The position numbers were made by a program, and so were the translations under genes. The notes beneath the pieces were generated by a model that did no database searches, was not told the DNA's origin, and was given only the letters and a program-made list of their open reading frames with translations. Shown here in pieces: positions 54,821 to 64,000 of a stretch of 64,000 bases of DNA (positions within the stretch are counted from its first letter, which is position 1; each line of letters opens with the position of its first letter). The DNA comes from Takakia lepidozioides. Its lineage: Eukaryota > Streptophyta > Takakiopsida > Takakiales > Takakiaceae. The stretch spans positions 44,160,042 through 44,224,041 of the forward strand of contig CM060734.1 in the NCBI GenBank assembly GCA_030704615.1. The letters are read 5' to 3'.

Positions 54821-55204
54821 TTGTGGTTATATTGTGTTGCTCCAATTGTCTATTCATACAAATGTCATATCTTCAAACACCTGCTAGATTATGAAGGAGC
54901 TGAGCAGGAAAATGACTATGTTTTGATTCATGATGGTTTGTTGCAGATTGAGAAGCAAAACAGAGAATTTTTCCATAAGTGTGATGCTTTCACAGAGTTT
55001 TGTGAGGCTTATGCCCGCTTCACCATGATGTTTGCCAAAAAGCCCAGACAAATAATGAAATCTATATCCAAGCGTGCCAAGGCTGACGCTGTTGCAGAAA
55101 AGGCTCTAAGAGATAAAGAAACAAAAGCAAAAGCTGCTGCTGACAAGGCCGCTGCCGACAAAGCTACTGCCGAAGGAGGTGCTGCAGCACTTGCTTCTAA
55201 GTAG
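54821..55204 (+). CDS. Unidentified 127-aa frame with Ala/Lys-rich helical tail
   Basis: The first 85 residues look globular (HIFKHLLDYEGAEQENDYVL; LQIEKQNREFFHKCDAFTEF; CEAYARFTMMFAKKPRQIMK). The C-terminal 40 residues form an Ala/Lys/Asp-rich helix (AAADKAAADKATAEGGAAA). The frame is clean to its stop at 55204. It might be the last exon of a gene whose earlier exons are not visible, or a transposon-encoded fragment. I do not recognise it. Confidence 0.35.
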   Translation: MWLYCVAPIVYSYKCHIFKHLLDYEGAEQENDYVLIHDGLLQIEKQNREFFHKCDAFTEFCEAYARFTMMFAKKPRQIMKSISKRAKADAVAEKALRDKETKAKAAADKAAADKATAEGGAAALASK

Positions 55205-55266
55205 CGGATTGATCCCATGCTTTGGAAATGGCTTCCATTGTTTAGAGTAGTATTCTAGATAGCATC

Positions 55267-55491
55267 TTATTCACAATATGGGTCCCCACCTCGACAGGGC
55301 TGTACGGTGTACCCACACTCATGTGACAGAGCACTACTAGAGAACCTTAAAATTGGTTTGTAGACATATCCCACTGCCTTCTCTGTAGCCTGGATGAGGT
55401 TAGCTATTTCATGAGCATGAGCGGCATGATCGGAGTAGTAAGACAATCGGTTTTCATGAGCAGAAGTACAAATTCTGGAAATAAAAAACAT
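55267..55491 (-). CDS. Unidentified 74-aa frame
   Basis: Minus-strand frame with HENRLSYYSDHAAHAHEIAN and LIQATEKAVGYVYKPILRFS. The sequence is protein-like but not recognised. It lies just outside the left GGCGCC array of the second MULE-like element. Confidence 0.2.
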   Translation of the reverse strand: MFFISRICTSAHENRLSYYSDHAAHAHEIANLIQATEKAVGYVYKPILRFSSSALSHECGYTVQPCRGGDPYCE

Positions 55492-55635
55492 TAAAAAACA
55501 TTATTGTAATGGAATGTGTTAAAAAAAAACAAAAAAAACAAAATAATATTCATTGTTTGAAGTAGAAATTGTAGTTTTGAGAGCCGTGCTCATGATATTT
55601 CGTCTTCCGCTCATTCGAATTCCGAGCGACATCTG

Positions 55636-55950
55636 CAAAAATGGCGCCGTATTTCGCGGTAATAGGTTCCGCAACCGGAGAAATTTGCGACGTATTTCGC
55701 AGTGTCTCCGGCGAAAAATGGTGCCGAATTTCGCGGCTATAGGTCCCAACATGGTTGAAGTGTAAGCCCAAAATTTGGAAATGTGGCGCCGAATTTCGGT
55801 ACATGGTGCCGGGGATTGCACAGATGTTGGGCAGTTCTGGGCCATGTAACTGGAAATTCGGCGCCATTTTTCCAGACATCGTTCCCATACATGCTGGGAC
55901 TTAGCCAGTTTTCGGCCCAAAATAGGGAAATTCGGCGCCATTTTTCCAAA
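55636..55950. repeat. Left GGCGCC-cored array
   Basis: Five units, 65-80 bases apart, of the type AAA-x-GG(C/T)GCCG-AATTTCG or its inverse. The orientation of the core flips within the array: the first three read GGCGCCGTATTTCG-like and the last two CGGCGCCATTTTTCC-like. Units alternate with CAACATG and GGGCCA pieces. Confidence 0.6.
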
Positions 55951-56216
55951 AATGGCCCCTACAACTGCAACTGTTGGAACTCAATTTCTGGAAGATTTGC
56001 AAATTTTTCCTGCCGCCATCTTTGTATTGATTCTGTTTCGACATTGAATTGGACGTCAACGGATATCCAGCAGTCCATAGTGTTTAAAAGACATCACTTT
56101 AATATTGTCTGTCTCATTCCAAGAGTTTTTGGGTGCATTTCATTACACTGCAAAACAAAGTCTAATGCATTAAAATGCAATTGCAAATATCCATATGGTG
56201 GATTCCCCTTGCCCCA

Positions 56217-57637
56217 TCAATGATTTCTGGAATCCCGGCGGAGGAGTTTGTGCATCTCGTTCACGCTCAACGCTGATGCATGAATAAAGTCATCAATAGT
56301 CAAGTTCATCCTCAACCTCTTTAGGTAAATGTAATACAGATTCTTGCACGGATAATACTTTGACCCCTTCTTTGCTCCCATCAACGAGAAGTCCATACAA
56401 TTGCAAGTCGGCTCCACTCCAATCGTAATTGTGTATACGTCGTCGCGTACAGCTGAGCCGGCCGTTGCCATCCGATAAACACGACCAAGGCCGGGTGGGG
56501 GTACGTCCACGGAGCTCTGAATAGTGCAAGCCATCCCAAGAGCATTGGCAATCCGTGTCTCATTCAACTTGTTGGGAGGGTGTCGTCTCTTCACTCTTCC
56601 GAATCGCATTGTGGGATGTGCAGAATTGTCCAATCCGTCTCTATTGGACCTCGCAGTCTGCAATGGCTGGGTCTGAGGAATTGGAAATGCGTGGGCCGGG
56701 ACGTCTGTGTGTTGCACCATTCGAAATCCTGCTGCAGAAAGAGCATCCGCCTCATTCTGAGAGAGGTTGCAACCCGGTGCAACAGGCCAGAGCCCGGAGG
56801 CTCCGACATTCCCTAAATCCCGTACTTGGGCTTGCCAAATACACAGGTCATTATGTCGTGCTTACAGAACCAAAACGTCTACGTTGTGGCATGAGAAAAT
56901 GTGAGAGTCAAAAATCTGCCGCTGAAACAAGGTGTAGGTATAGCACCATGTGGGTTTCTCCAAATCATCTCACCATAGCGTGCTCTCGTATCCACCCGGA
57001 TGGCACAGCGCTTCCCTCGAAATGCCGACAATGTCCTTGCAATTCTCCACTGTGACTCCGACACTCTTGTCTCCACAATGGGTATGTTGTAATGCGTTAC
57101 TACAGATGGCTCGTTATGTTCCTCGGGCACGTGCCCTGTGCTCAAAGGAGATGGTGATCTTGAACGTGCAGGACTTGCGGTGCTCGACGAGACCTCCTCG
57201 GGCAACATCACGGGACCACTAGGGAGCGTGCGAACATTCTTGTCAGCTCGCCATGAATCCTCTTCTCCGCTAGGTGCCTCGTCAAGTCTTCGTCTCACTA
57301 GACGGGTGTGAACATCTCCTTCCATGTGTTGGCTTCTTCGAAGCAATGGCGTGTCCCGAATGCCCTCTCGCAAGGCTGCCGCCCACTTCCGAGGATTCTT
57401 TGATCTGGAGGCAGTCCGTATCAGCATTTCCTGACTGTCCGGCCCCAAGCCCCACTGTTTCCATTTCAAGAACTCGTTGTACCTGCATTGCTGCATAATT
57501 GACCTCACAATGTCCTCCGTTGTGGCAGTGAGGATGTCCACCAGATGTGCCGCAGAGGAGGCACGCCAGGAAGAATGTACTGTTTGTTGTCGGCATGTCG
57601 GTGTTGGAGTCGAGACACATTTCCTGCACATGCACAT
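56217..57637 (-). pseudogene. Transposase C-terminal exons with SWIM-like zinc finger
   Basis: 57623-56879 encodes, after an acceptor at 57624-57626, the segment DILTATTEDIVRSIMQQCRY and LKWKQWGLGPDSQEMLIRTA, then a Pro/Ser-rich linker (SSSTASPARSRSPSPLS) and SQWRIARTLSAFRGKRCAIR. 56720-56217 carries YTITIGVEPTCNCMDFSLMG and SKYYPCKNLYYIYLKRLRMN, a SWIM-type pattern (C-x-C ... C-x-H) in which the last His position is Asn. SWIM fingers sit at the C-terminus of many MULE transposases. There is a frameshift shortly after the acceptor (ACLLCGTSGG versus the downstream frame) and another between 56879 and 56720. Confidence 0.6.
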
Positions 57638-57655
57638 GTTGAAGTTACAAGCAAG

Positions 57656-59839
57656 TTACAAATAATAACTAGCATAATATTCAACGAGACGCAAATTTGT
57701 CCAACTCACCTCCCGCATATAGTCGCCGAACTGGAGGAAACGATAATGCCACCATGCTAGCCAACTGACCATTGCTCTCTCGTCTGATTTCTTTACAACA
57801 CCTGACATTGTCCACCAAGCCCGTATACATGCAAACTGTGTCTCTGCATAATCCAAGGTGGGAGCACGCTTCCACGCAAGACACATGGAACGGTGCTCCT
57901 CTCTGAAATCTGGCGCCACGAGCCTGGTTGTGTACTGCGACAAGCTCTGCAGAAAATGGAACCCACAAGATCTCTCTTTGCCTTCCATCGGAACATTGGG
58001 GTCTTCCCCGTACACCCTTCGAATGGTAGCCCAATTTGCTTGTGCGTTGTCTGCCATGAAACCACGGAAATTGGGAGGGGGCAATCCCGCCCTGGCCATC
58101 TGTTCGTTTATTCCATGGCAAAGAAGCATCTCCAATTGTGTGTCCTCTCCTTTCATCTCACAAATAGCAATTATCATTAGCATCCTGCAGTGGGTATCGT
58201 AGACATGTGCACCCATTGTCACCCACTCGTGATTTGTAATTCGCTTGATATGGTCGAACATAACCCAACTGTTTGACAAGTTTCCACTCGTCATCCGGTC
58301 GACCAGTTCAACGCCGCTGTCAGGCCCACACGTGGACATTTTGAATACGAAACAATGATCTGTCTCAGTCCCTTGTCCTGGAAACCTACTTCCATGAATG
58401 TAGTCATATCCACATCGTCGCTTCACCTCCAGAATGAAGTGTATATCCGAGCCACGCCCAATTTTCTGTTTGTAGGAGACAATGTGGTTTCGGACATTTG
58501 GTGAACAGACGTGGGACACTGACTCCAGCAATGCCTCCATTTCCTTCTCATCGAGAGGAACTTTGTCGCAGCCGTCTTCCGACATAATTCTGGCCAATGC
58601 AATCTTATGGGTGGCCTGCAGCTGTATTTGTTTGGGTTTGGCACCAGGTCTCAACTTAACCTCCTCCTGAACGAGCTGCTCTGCCTCGTGGGCAGCCTCC
58701 CACGAGTTCCCCCTCGCAAATTGATGACAATGGGCACCAACGTATATGCAAGCTCATGTGAGGTCAGGGAAACGGTGCAACACATAGAACTGCTTGGCAT
58801 TACAAACAGACATGCAATGTGGTGGTTCTTTGCAATGCGCACACTTAAATGTGGAGTTTGGAACCTTCTCCTAAGCTCAAAATGGTTGATGAGTTGTGCC
58901 TGTCCAATCCATCTCGTTCCTGTGACCTCTGGATTTAAAGTGGAAGCAAGTTGGGGAGAAACACCGCAACGCGCCCGCACAAACAACGTAGCGCACCCGC
59001 ACACCATCGAGCATCTTCATGCTGGTGATTTTGGTGACGCACCAAGGATGACCGTCATGTTTCCTATCCATATCTGTCAACATTCCGGACGCCCTCGAAT
59101 AGTCAGTTCGAGGAGGGAACTCAAAGAAGATATTACCGTCGACGTCTGCGGGAAGGCATGTAACGGATTTAATTGCGAACTTGTTGTAGTCCAGCCCAGC
59201 CAGCTCCGAGCGGTGTCCCTCCATGTGAAGCCCTCGCAGAATTTCAAGAATAGATCGAATTGTTGTGCTCGTGCTGGGAATATGACTCCCTCGTTCGCTG
59301 ATGTCCATTGAGGACTTGCCTGATCTCCAGGATGATCTTGGAACTTCCATGACCTCGTCTGAGTCGGACAGGTTGTGAACAACCCGGTTCTCGCTCGTCT
59401 TCATTGATGGGTTCGGCTCTGGATTTACGTCGTTGCGGACTTCTCTCTTTGAGGTACCCACTCTCTGATTCGCGGATTGTTTCATGGAAGGCGCCAGGAT
59501 AGAAGGCGCATTTGGCGGGCAAATGAAGTCCCCAACAGCCCTGTATATGACGCTGTCCGATGGTGGAACTCGCCATTCCCTGCCGTCGCCGAAATCATCG
59601 TGGAGCACAACAATACTTTTGACTACAACTCCGTTTGAATCCTTCATTTCCTCCTCCAAAAATACCGATCCCGGTTTCAGGTGGTATCGAACGCAGAGAT
59701 ATTTCTCCATCACCCGGCAGATCTCCCCTCTGCACAGAAATGTAGCTCTATGCTCGTGAGGAGGAAAATATACTATAGCGCTCGGGTTTTCTGCCATGGG
59801 AGATGTGCACACAAGACTGTCAGGACGGCGTTCGAGCAA
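57656..59839 (-). pseudogene. MULE-like transposase core
   Basis: The frame opens at 59839 (EHRATFLCRGEICRVMEKYL; GDGREWRVPPSDSVIYRAVG) and is readable to 57710. It holds an N-terminal domain, a linker, a DNA-binding-like part (NIFFEFPPRTDYSRASGMLT; RVRYVVCAGALRC), then after stops near 58874-58866 and 58756 a Cys/His segment CAHCKEPPHCMSVC. The core follows: ACIYVGAH, VMFDHIKRITNHEWVTMGAH, PNFRGFMADNAQANWATIRR (candidate second Asp) and SCGFHFLQSLSQYT (the C-x2-H box of MULEs). A clean GT-AG intron of 86 bases lies at 57624-57709. Three nonsense codons in otherwise open sequence mark it as inactive. Confidence 0.65.
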
Positions 59840-60379
59840 GCGCCCTGAGAGACAGGAGGATGCAGCGAGGGGAAGGAATGCAAGGCCGATTTTTCCGAGC
59901 GACGAAGCCTATTCACGAATCCAGGGAGCCCACTCTCCCAAAAATCCACTGTCAGGGTGTTAATGAACCTTGTCTCCGGAATGCGGGCCCTGGCCTTTGC
60001 GCAATAACTGCCAACGGTATGCAGTCAGAAGGTATATGACATGTGCAGATGCGCTGTGCAAACCAATAATTATGGCGTCTGACAAGAAGCGTGGGGGGGC
60101 GAGCGTGCAAGCACCTTCCCCATGGACAGAGGAAACTGACAGAGGTGGCATTCAAGTGGGTCTGATTGCAAGATTGAGTGCCAGACCCTCGCTGCCAAAA
60201 GTCAACATTCAACAAAATGCAACATTGCGCAAAAAGTGGAACTTTGGTTCAAATGAGACATTTTTATTAATAATGAACTGTGACAAGTATGCATGCCCTC
60301 ACAAGCCGAGGGAAGCCAAAAGTATGCATGCCATCCATGCTCAAGTAAGTTGGGAATTTTCTCCCGTGTTGCACTATTC

Positions 60380-60946
60380 TCACCAAGAAGCTGGAACCTC
60401 GATTGGCCTCTCAACAAGCTCATGACTGACAGGGTGTCGGTAGGTGAAGACAATGGATGCAGCCCGTTCTCCTTTGGTGTAGTGGACAACGGTGTCATGT
60501 CCTCCGATATATGCACCATCGTAAATCGAGATCTTTGCTGTGGAGACTCTATGTCCATAGGACTCATCCGCGTAGCTTATGAGAATGTCCCCATACACTG
60601 TTTGCGATGGAATCCTCTCTGGCATGTACGTACACCCGATGCAATCCTCGTAGGCCCACTGGCAGCACCTCCAATGATGTAGGAAGGTCGTGCGGCTTTT
60701 GGGGATGTTCCATGTAGGCGGATACTGCAGATCAACGATTCGCAGGCACCAAAACCGCGCAAGCCCGTCCCCGCGAGGCTGATCGTGGAACCCAGGAAGG
60801 TACTCAAGAGCGGACAGGTGCACCCTCCTCTGCTGAGAGTGGTCTATCCAATCCTGCAGGTATATGAAAATATCCCCTGACTTGGGCGAGAAGTCCCACG
60901 GGGTGAGATGCTTGTTTGGGCAATTGCTGGGATCCCGGCACGCCAT
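60380..60946 (-). CDS. Possible 5' exon of the MULE-like gene, function unknown
   Basis: 188-residue frame starting MACRDPSNCPNKHLTPWDF. It has many aromatics (GDIFIYLQDWIDHSQQRR; ARFWCLRIVDLQYPPTWNI; KISIYDGAYIGGHDTVVHY) and ends at EVPASW next to CTTG-GTGAGAAT, a good splice donor. Acceptor-like sequences near 59840-59855 (CTGTCTCTCAG, CCCATGGCAG) would join it to the transposase frame. It may therefore be the first coding exon; otherwise it is a separate ORF of the element. Confidence 0.4.
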   Translation of the reverse strand: MACRDPSNCPNKHLTPWDFSPKSGDIFIYLQDWIDHSQQRRVHLSALEYLPGFHDQPRGDGLARFWCLRIVDLQYPPTWNIPKSRTTFLHHWRCCQWAYEDCIGCTYMPERIPSQTVYGDILISYADESYGHRVSTAKISIYDGAYIGGHDTVVHYTKGERAASIVFTYRHPVSHELVERPIEVPASW

Positions 60947-61194
60947 CGCCGACTATTGAAAGGGATGCCATGAAGCAGAGAGGGTGCGCAGGGCAGGGGG
61001 AGTGTGGGGAGGATGAAGTGAGAGGAGCTCGGAGCGAGGAAGTGTTGTTGCTGTCTCGGTTTGAAACGCGTGGGTCACCAGCGAAGGTCGGGCAAGTGGC
61101 AAAGAAAAAGAGCAGCATTTAATATAACCGTACCCAGGAATGAGGCGCAGAATTTACTTCGACATGAATTCCAATCGGAGGGTGATGGCCCCAC

Positions 61195-61510
61195 GTGCCT
61201 GCCACAGAACATCCCCCGGACGGAAAAACGGCGCCAAATTTCCATCCGAGGCCGTTCGGACGAAGTCGTCTCGGGGGGAGAGGTTGAGGATGGAAAAACG
61301 GCGCCAAGTATCCATCCATAGACGCCCGTATCGACCCTTCATCAACAATTTTCAGTCGTTGCATCAAGTTTTTCGCGTTTTTTTGTCTAATCAGACACTA
61401 AACTTAGAGTTTTTTGCCTGCAGGCCACTTTTTGACACGTTATTCCCACCATTGTCATCCGCTAGAGACAAATTCGGTGCCGGTTTTCCATCCATGAGGT
61501 GGATGTAACT
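61195..61510. repeat. Right GGCGCC-cored array
   Basis: Three units: GGAAAAACGGCGCCAAATTT (about 61220), GGAAAAACGGCGCCAAGTAT (about 61290) and AAATTCGGTGCCGGTTTTCC (about 61470). They are inverted with respect to the left array. 60950-61195 in between shows no gene. Confidence 0.6.
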
Positions 61511-61537
61511 AAGAGCCACTTCACCTTGCGGCTACTG

Positions 61538-61551
61538 CCCCCTTTCGGGGG
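61538..61551 (-). other. Perfect hairpin in LINE 3' tail (CCCCC-GAAA-GGGGG)
   Basis: On the LINE sense strand the sequence reads CCCCCGAAAGGGGG, a 5-bp GC stem with a GNRA-type GAAA loop, close to the element's 3' end. Some LINEs have 3' stem-loops that their RT recognises; whether this is one is inferred. Confidence 0.5.
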
Positions 61552-61651
61552 TAGGCCCTATAACAAAAAAGTGTCCAGGGGGACACTTGGTGACCGCTAA
61601 GAATAGAGGGGGCGAGGGTACCCCTAGGTACCCAGTGGTATCCTGGGGGAC

Positions 61652-62371
61652 CTAAGGTGCGTTTGAAGTGCCGGATTCCAGCTGGCGTTTGTTGGTGATA
61701 ATAGCTGTGAGTGAACAGAGTGCCGTGAGATGGATTTCTTTGAAACATTTGTGGATGGGAAGAATGGGAAATTGGAAGTTATCGTGTATGTCCGTGATAC
61801 TAACGTTATGAATGCCACCTCGAGTGTCAGCTGGGATGACAGTTAACGGGCCGGTTTTCCAGCCATGCCTGCGGAGTGCAAGGATAAGTGGGGCATATTT
61901 TTGACGTTTTTCTAAGATTGAATCGTTTGGATAACGATCATGGCAAAATGTGAATTCAATGAAATTGATGGTGAGTTGTGGGGATGATGAGGTGGGGGGT
62001 AAAGTGTTGATAGGTAGACCTTGGACGAGGAGTATGTCCGGGCAAAGTTGAGCCGGGCACGAGCATGGTGATCGGGTACATATGCATGGTAGTAGCCATG
62101 GTGGTACTGTGTGGTCGGGTGGCCGTCCCTGGTAGGTGCCTGCATTCATGAGCGAGAACCAACGGGTTTCAGCACATTTTAGAAAGAGCTTATGGAGGTG
62201 CCAGACTGCCTGGTTATGACGCGTGATATGCAAGCCATGTATAACTGGGTGTGTACATTGGCTGAGGAGATGTGGCCAAGTGTCACGAGCTTGGTGGGTG
62301 GTTGCACATAACGGGCAGTATGGGGAGGAGAACAGATGTGGCCAGAAGATGTGTTTGCACTGGTGGCCCAT
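61652..62371 (-). pseudogene. LINE C-terminal zinc-binding region
   Basis: Frame from MGHQCKHIFWPHLF with SPYCPLCATTHQARDTWPHL and LSQCTH, a C-x2-C ... H ... C arrangement typical of the region after RNase H in LINEs. It continues WHLHKLFLKCAETRWFSLMN and later FIEFTFCHDRYPNDSILEKR. The latter part has no known motif but is open for 200 codons. It ends at 61652. Confidence 0.7.
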
Positions 62372-62536
62372 GTATTGGGCATATCGGAATTTGAGTGTTT
62401 GTCGGATTTGTGCGTCGGTGGTGGCTTTGGTAAGCCAGAAATGATTGGAGAGTTTATGGTGCAGAACATTGGATTGAGTCCATTTTTGGATGTGTACTTT
62501 GGTATGGCTGATGGAGGTTGTCGCTTGTTTATTTGC

Positions 62537-63274
62537 TTATCTGGTCAGAGTGGTCAGGAGGTTTTGGACTGGTCTGGATACAGGGGGGTCTGGAACAGGG
62601 TGTATGAACCAGAAGGGATGGGTGTGAGCGATGTGAATAGGGTCGATCGAGGATTCAACTATGGGTTGGGAGGCGCCGAGTTGGGCGAGTAGGTCTGCTT
62701 TTTCATTACCATGGATGCCAGTATGCGAACGGACTTTGAGTATATGGACTGGGTGGCCTAGGGAGATGGCCCTCTGGACAATAGCGGCAATGAGGTTGTG
62801 GTCGGGGTGATGATGATGGGCAGAGGGGTGGGAGATGTGGTTGCGAATGAGGAATAGTGAGGTAAGGCTGTCGGTGAAGATGTAGTGTGGGGGGGGGGGG
62901 AAGGTGTCAAGTAGAGAGAGGGCATCATAAATGGCCATGAGCTCAGCCCAGAGGATGGTGGCAGGGCCAGGGAGCCTGAGGGCAACGCCTTGATTGGTGC
63001 CGGCGTGGTAGATTCCATACCCTGCATTAGGTTTGGTGAGGGATCCGTCAGTGTAATGTGAATTGGTCAGTGGGTATTTGGGGATGGTGTTTTGTTGATA
63101 TATTGCACGGATTGGGGGTAGAGGTGTTGTTGTCGCGACCTGGGAAGGGCGTGGTGTCGCAGTGTTCCAAGCTTTGTTGGTTTTGATCCGGGACAATGTG
63201 GTGGGTGTATGGGTGTGGGAGATGATGGTTGGATAATGGATGGTGGCCTTTATTTTATGAGTGATGGTGAGCAA
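62537..63274 (-). pseudogene. LINE RNase H domain
   Basis: RNase H degrades the RNA strand of the RNA-DNA hybrid made during LINE insertion. The type I catalytic residues are all visible: Asp in HYTDGSLTKPNAGYG (about 63050), Glu in ILWAELMAIYDALSLL (about 62945), Asp in YIFTDSLTSLFLIRN (about 62870) and Asp in SHTGIHGNEKADLLAQLGA (about 62700), with the preceding His. The frame reads to VQNLLTTLTR at 62537. It then continues with a frameshift into the zinc-binding part at 62371. A His/Pro-rich loop between blocks (HPSAHHHHPDHN) is unusual. Confidence 0.85.
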
Positions 63275-64000
63275 TTGTTCGAGCTGAGAAAAGAAAGATG
63301 GCAGTATGGCTGTATGCCGAGGGTTTTGGATGTGTAGAATCAGGGTTAGGGTGGGTTCCTTCCGTTTGAGAATTTGGGAAGAGGAGGGGTGTGAATATAC
63401 TTAAGCTGGTTTGGGTCAATTGTGGCGAGTAGATTGACCCCTTCTGGGAGTTGTAAAAGAGGGTGAGAGATATTAGGAGTGTTTTGTTGTGTGAGGATGA
63501 GGATTGTGGATGCAGTAGGAGAGGAGTGCGCAGCAAGTTTTGCCCATTGAAGAGCTTCGTGAGAAGGAGAACTAGGTGGAGGGTGGGCAAGGCCCCGGCC
63601 TTCCTAGGTGTGCTGGGTGGCAGTACCAGTGGCTCCAAAGATACAGTCTCTGTGGTGCAGGCTAGAGAATGTGGGCAATGCCATAGGGCATGTCAGCGGG
63701 TTGGAGTAATATGAGTGAGAAAGCTGGAATGTGTTGATAAGTAAGGAGAGAATATCTTGGGGTATAGTATGGTGTGCACATGCTGTTTCCAATTTAGTGA
63801 GGGACCGCGGTTTCTTGGGGGGAGTGTCTTTGAGGTAGCGATCAACCAGCCAACATAATTCGGTAGCAAAGTCTTGTTTCGGGGGTTGTAGCGATTGTGG
63901 GGATGAGGTAGTAGTAGAGTATTTCTTTCAGAGCCACGTTAGTCTTGTATTGGGGATGAGGCCAATGAAGCGGCCATGTTGAGCGTAAATGTTGGAAAGG

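Larger units (their letters stand above)
55600..61510. mobile_element. Second MULE-like element with inverted GGCGCC-cored flanking arrays
   Basis: A minus-strand transposase gene (about 60946-56217) lies between two arrays of imperfect units with a GGCGCC core: left at about 55640, 55720, 55787, 55857 and 55932; right at about 61210, 61296 and 61468. The left units GGAAATTCGGCGCCATTTTT and the reverse complement of the right units GGAAATTTGGCGCCGTTTTT are alike, so the flanks are inverted. The true ends and target duplication were not resolved. The MULE assignment rests on the transposase and SWIM-like tail. Confidence 0.6.
61520..64000 (-). mobile_element. LINE with RNase H domain, 3' part (runs off window)
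   Basis: On the minus strand, from 64000 down: RT-end region (RSLTKLETACAHHTIPQDIL near 63790), linker (63638-63255), RNase H (63274-62537), zinc-binding tail (62371-62250) and a C-terminal part ending at 61652. A 3' untranslated tail contains the hairpin at 61538-61551. It belongs to a different LINE family from 13361-15263. Its 5' end is beyond the right edge, and it has frameshifts. Confidence 0.7.

Noticed and set aside
62888-62900. Run of G as a possible functional G-quadruplex or telomere-like site
   Set aside because: A single short homopolymer within the LINE RNase H coding region (Pro codons on the other strand); no repeat pattern.
63255-63638. Leu/Pro/His-rich minus-strand frame as a separate gene
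   Set aside because: Lies between the RT-end and RNase H of the LINE in the same direction; best read as the linker of that ORF with a frameshift.

Overview
The window looks like a repeat-dominated stretch of nuclear DNA from a land plant with a large genome. Decayed PLS-class PPR sequences ending in a DYW domain, a cullin-1 fragment, plant-type Gypsy and Copia elements, LINEs and Mutator-like transposons all point to a plant. The abundance of DYW-type PPR sequence and a Gypsy element carrying a DNA methyltransferase suggest a seed-free lineage (lycophyte, fern or relative), but that is inference. I see no intact host gene, no tRNA or rRNA gene and no CRISPR array.

Layout. 1-5.1 kb: the 3' part of a Ty3/Gypsy element in which a DNMT3-like cytosine-5 methyltransferase lies directly upstream of reverse transcriptase, RNase H and integrase; it is broken by frameshifts and stops. 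5.1-18.2 kb and 31.4-42.6 kb: a field of minus-strand PPR-DYW pseudogenes built from roughly 303-bp units (one P-L-S triplet). Interleaved with them are exon pieces that resemble the PDF motif of plant organellar single-stranded-DNA-binding (OSB) proteins. This field is interrupted by a 5'-truncated LINE (13.36-15.26 kb, 9-bp target duplication), a 13.2-kb Gypsy element with both LTRs (18.19-31.43 kb, 5-bp target duplication CGTTC), an unidentified decayed gene at 33.5-34.2 kb and a cullin-1 fragment (40.3-41.3 kb) fused to an OSB/PPR exon.

43.1-48.5 kb: a Mutator-like element with about 180-bp terminal inverted repeats, a broken transposase on the plus strand and a Ulp1-like protease on the minus strand. 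48.6-50.5 kb: AT-rich, nothing recognised. 50.5-53.2 kb: a decayed minus-strand Copia element. 53.2-55.5 kb: short unidentified frames. 55.6-61.5 kb: a second MULE-like transposase gene with SWIM-type C-terminus and introns, flanked on both sides by inverted arrays with GGCGCC cores. 61.5-64.0 kb: the 3' part of a LINE with an RNase H domain, running off the right edge.

How it fits together. The most informative points are the methyltransferase-carrying retrotransposon; evidence from several overlapping fragments that the ancestral PPR-DYW gene had an N-terminal OSB-like PDF module; and two frameshifts shared by two separate DYW copies, which suggest that the PPR family multiplied here as already dead sequence. 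The insertion order can be read from target duplications: the PPR blocks existed first, and the LINE and the 13-kb Gypsy landed in them later.
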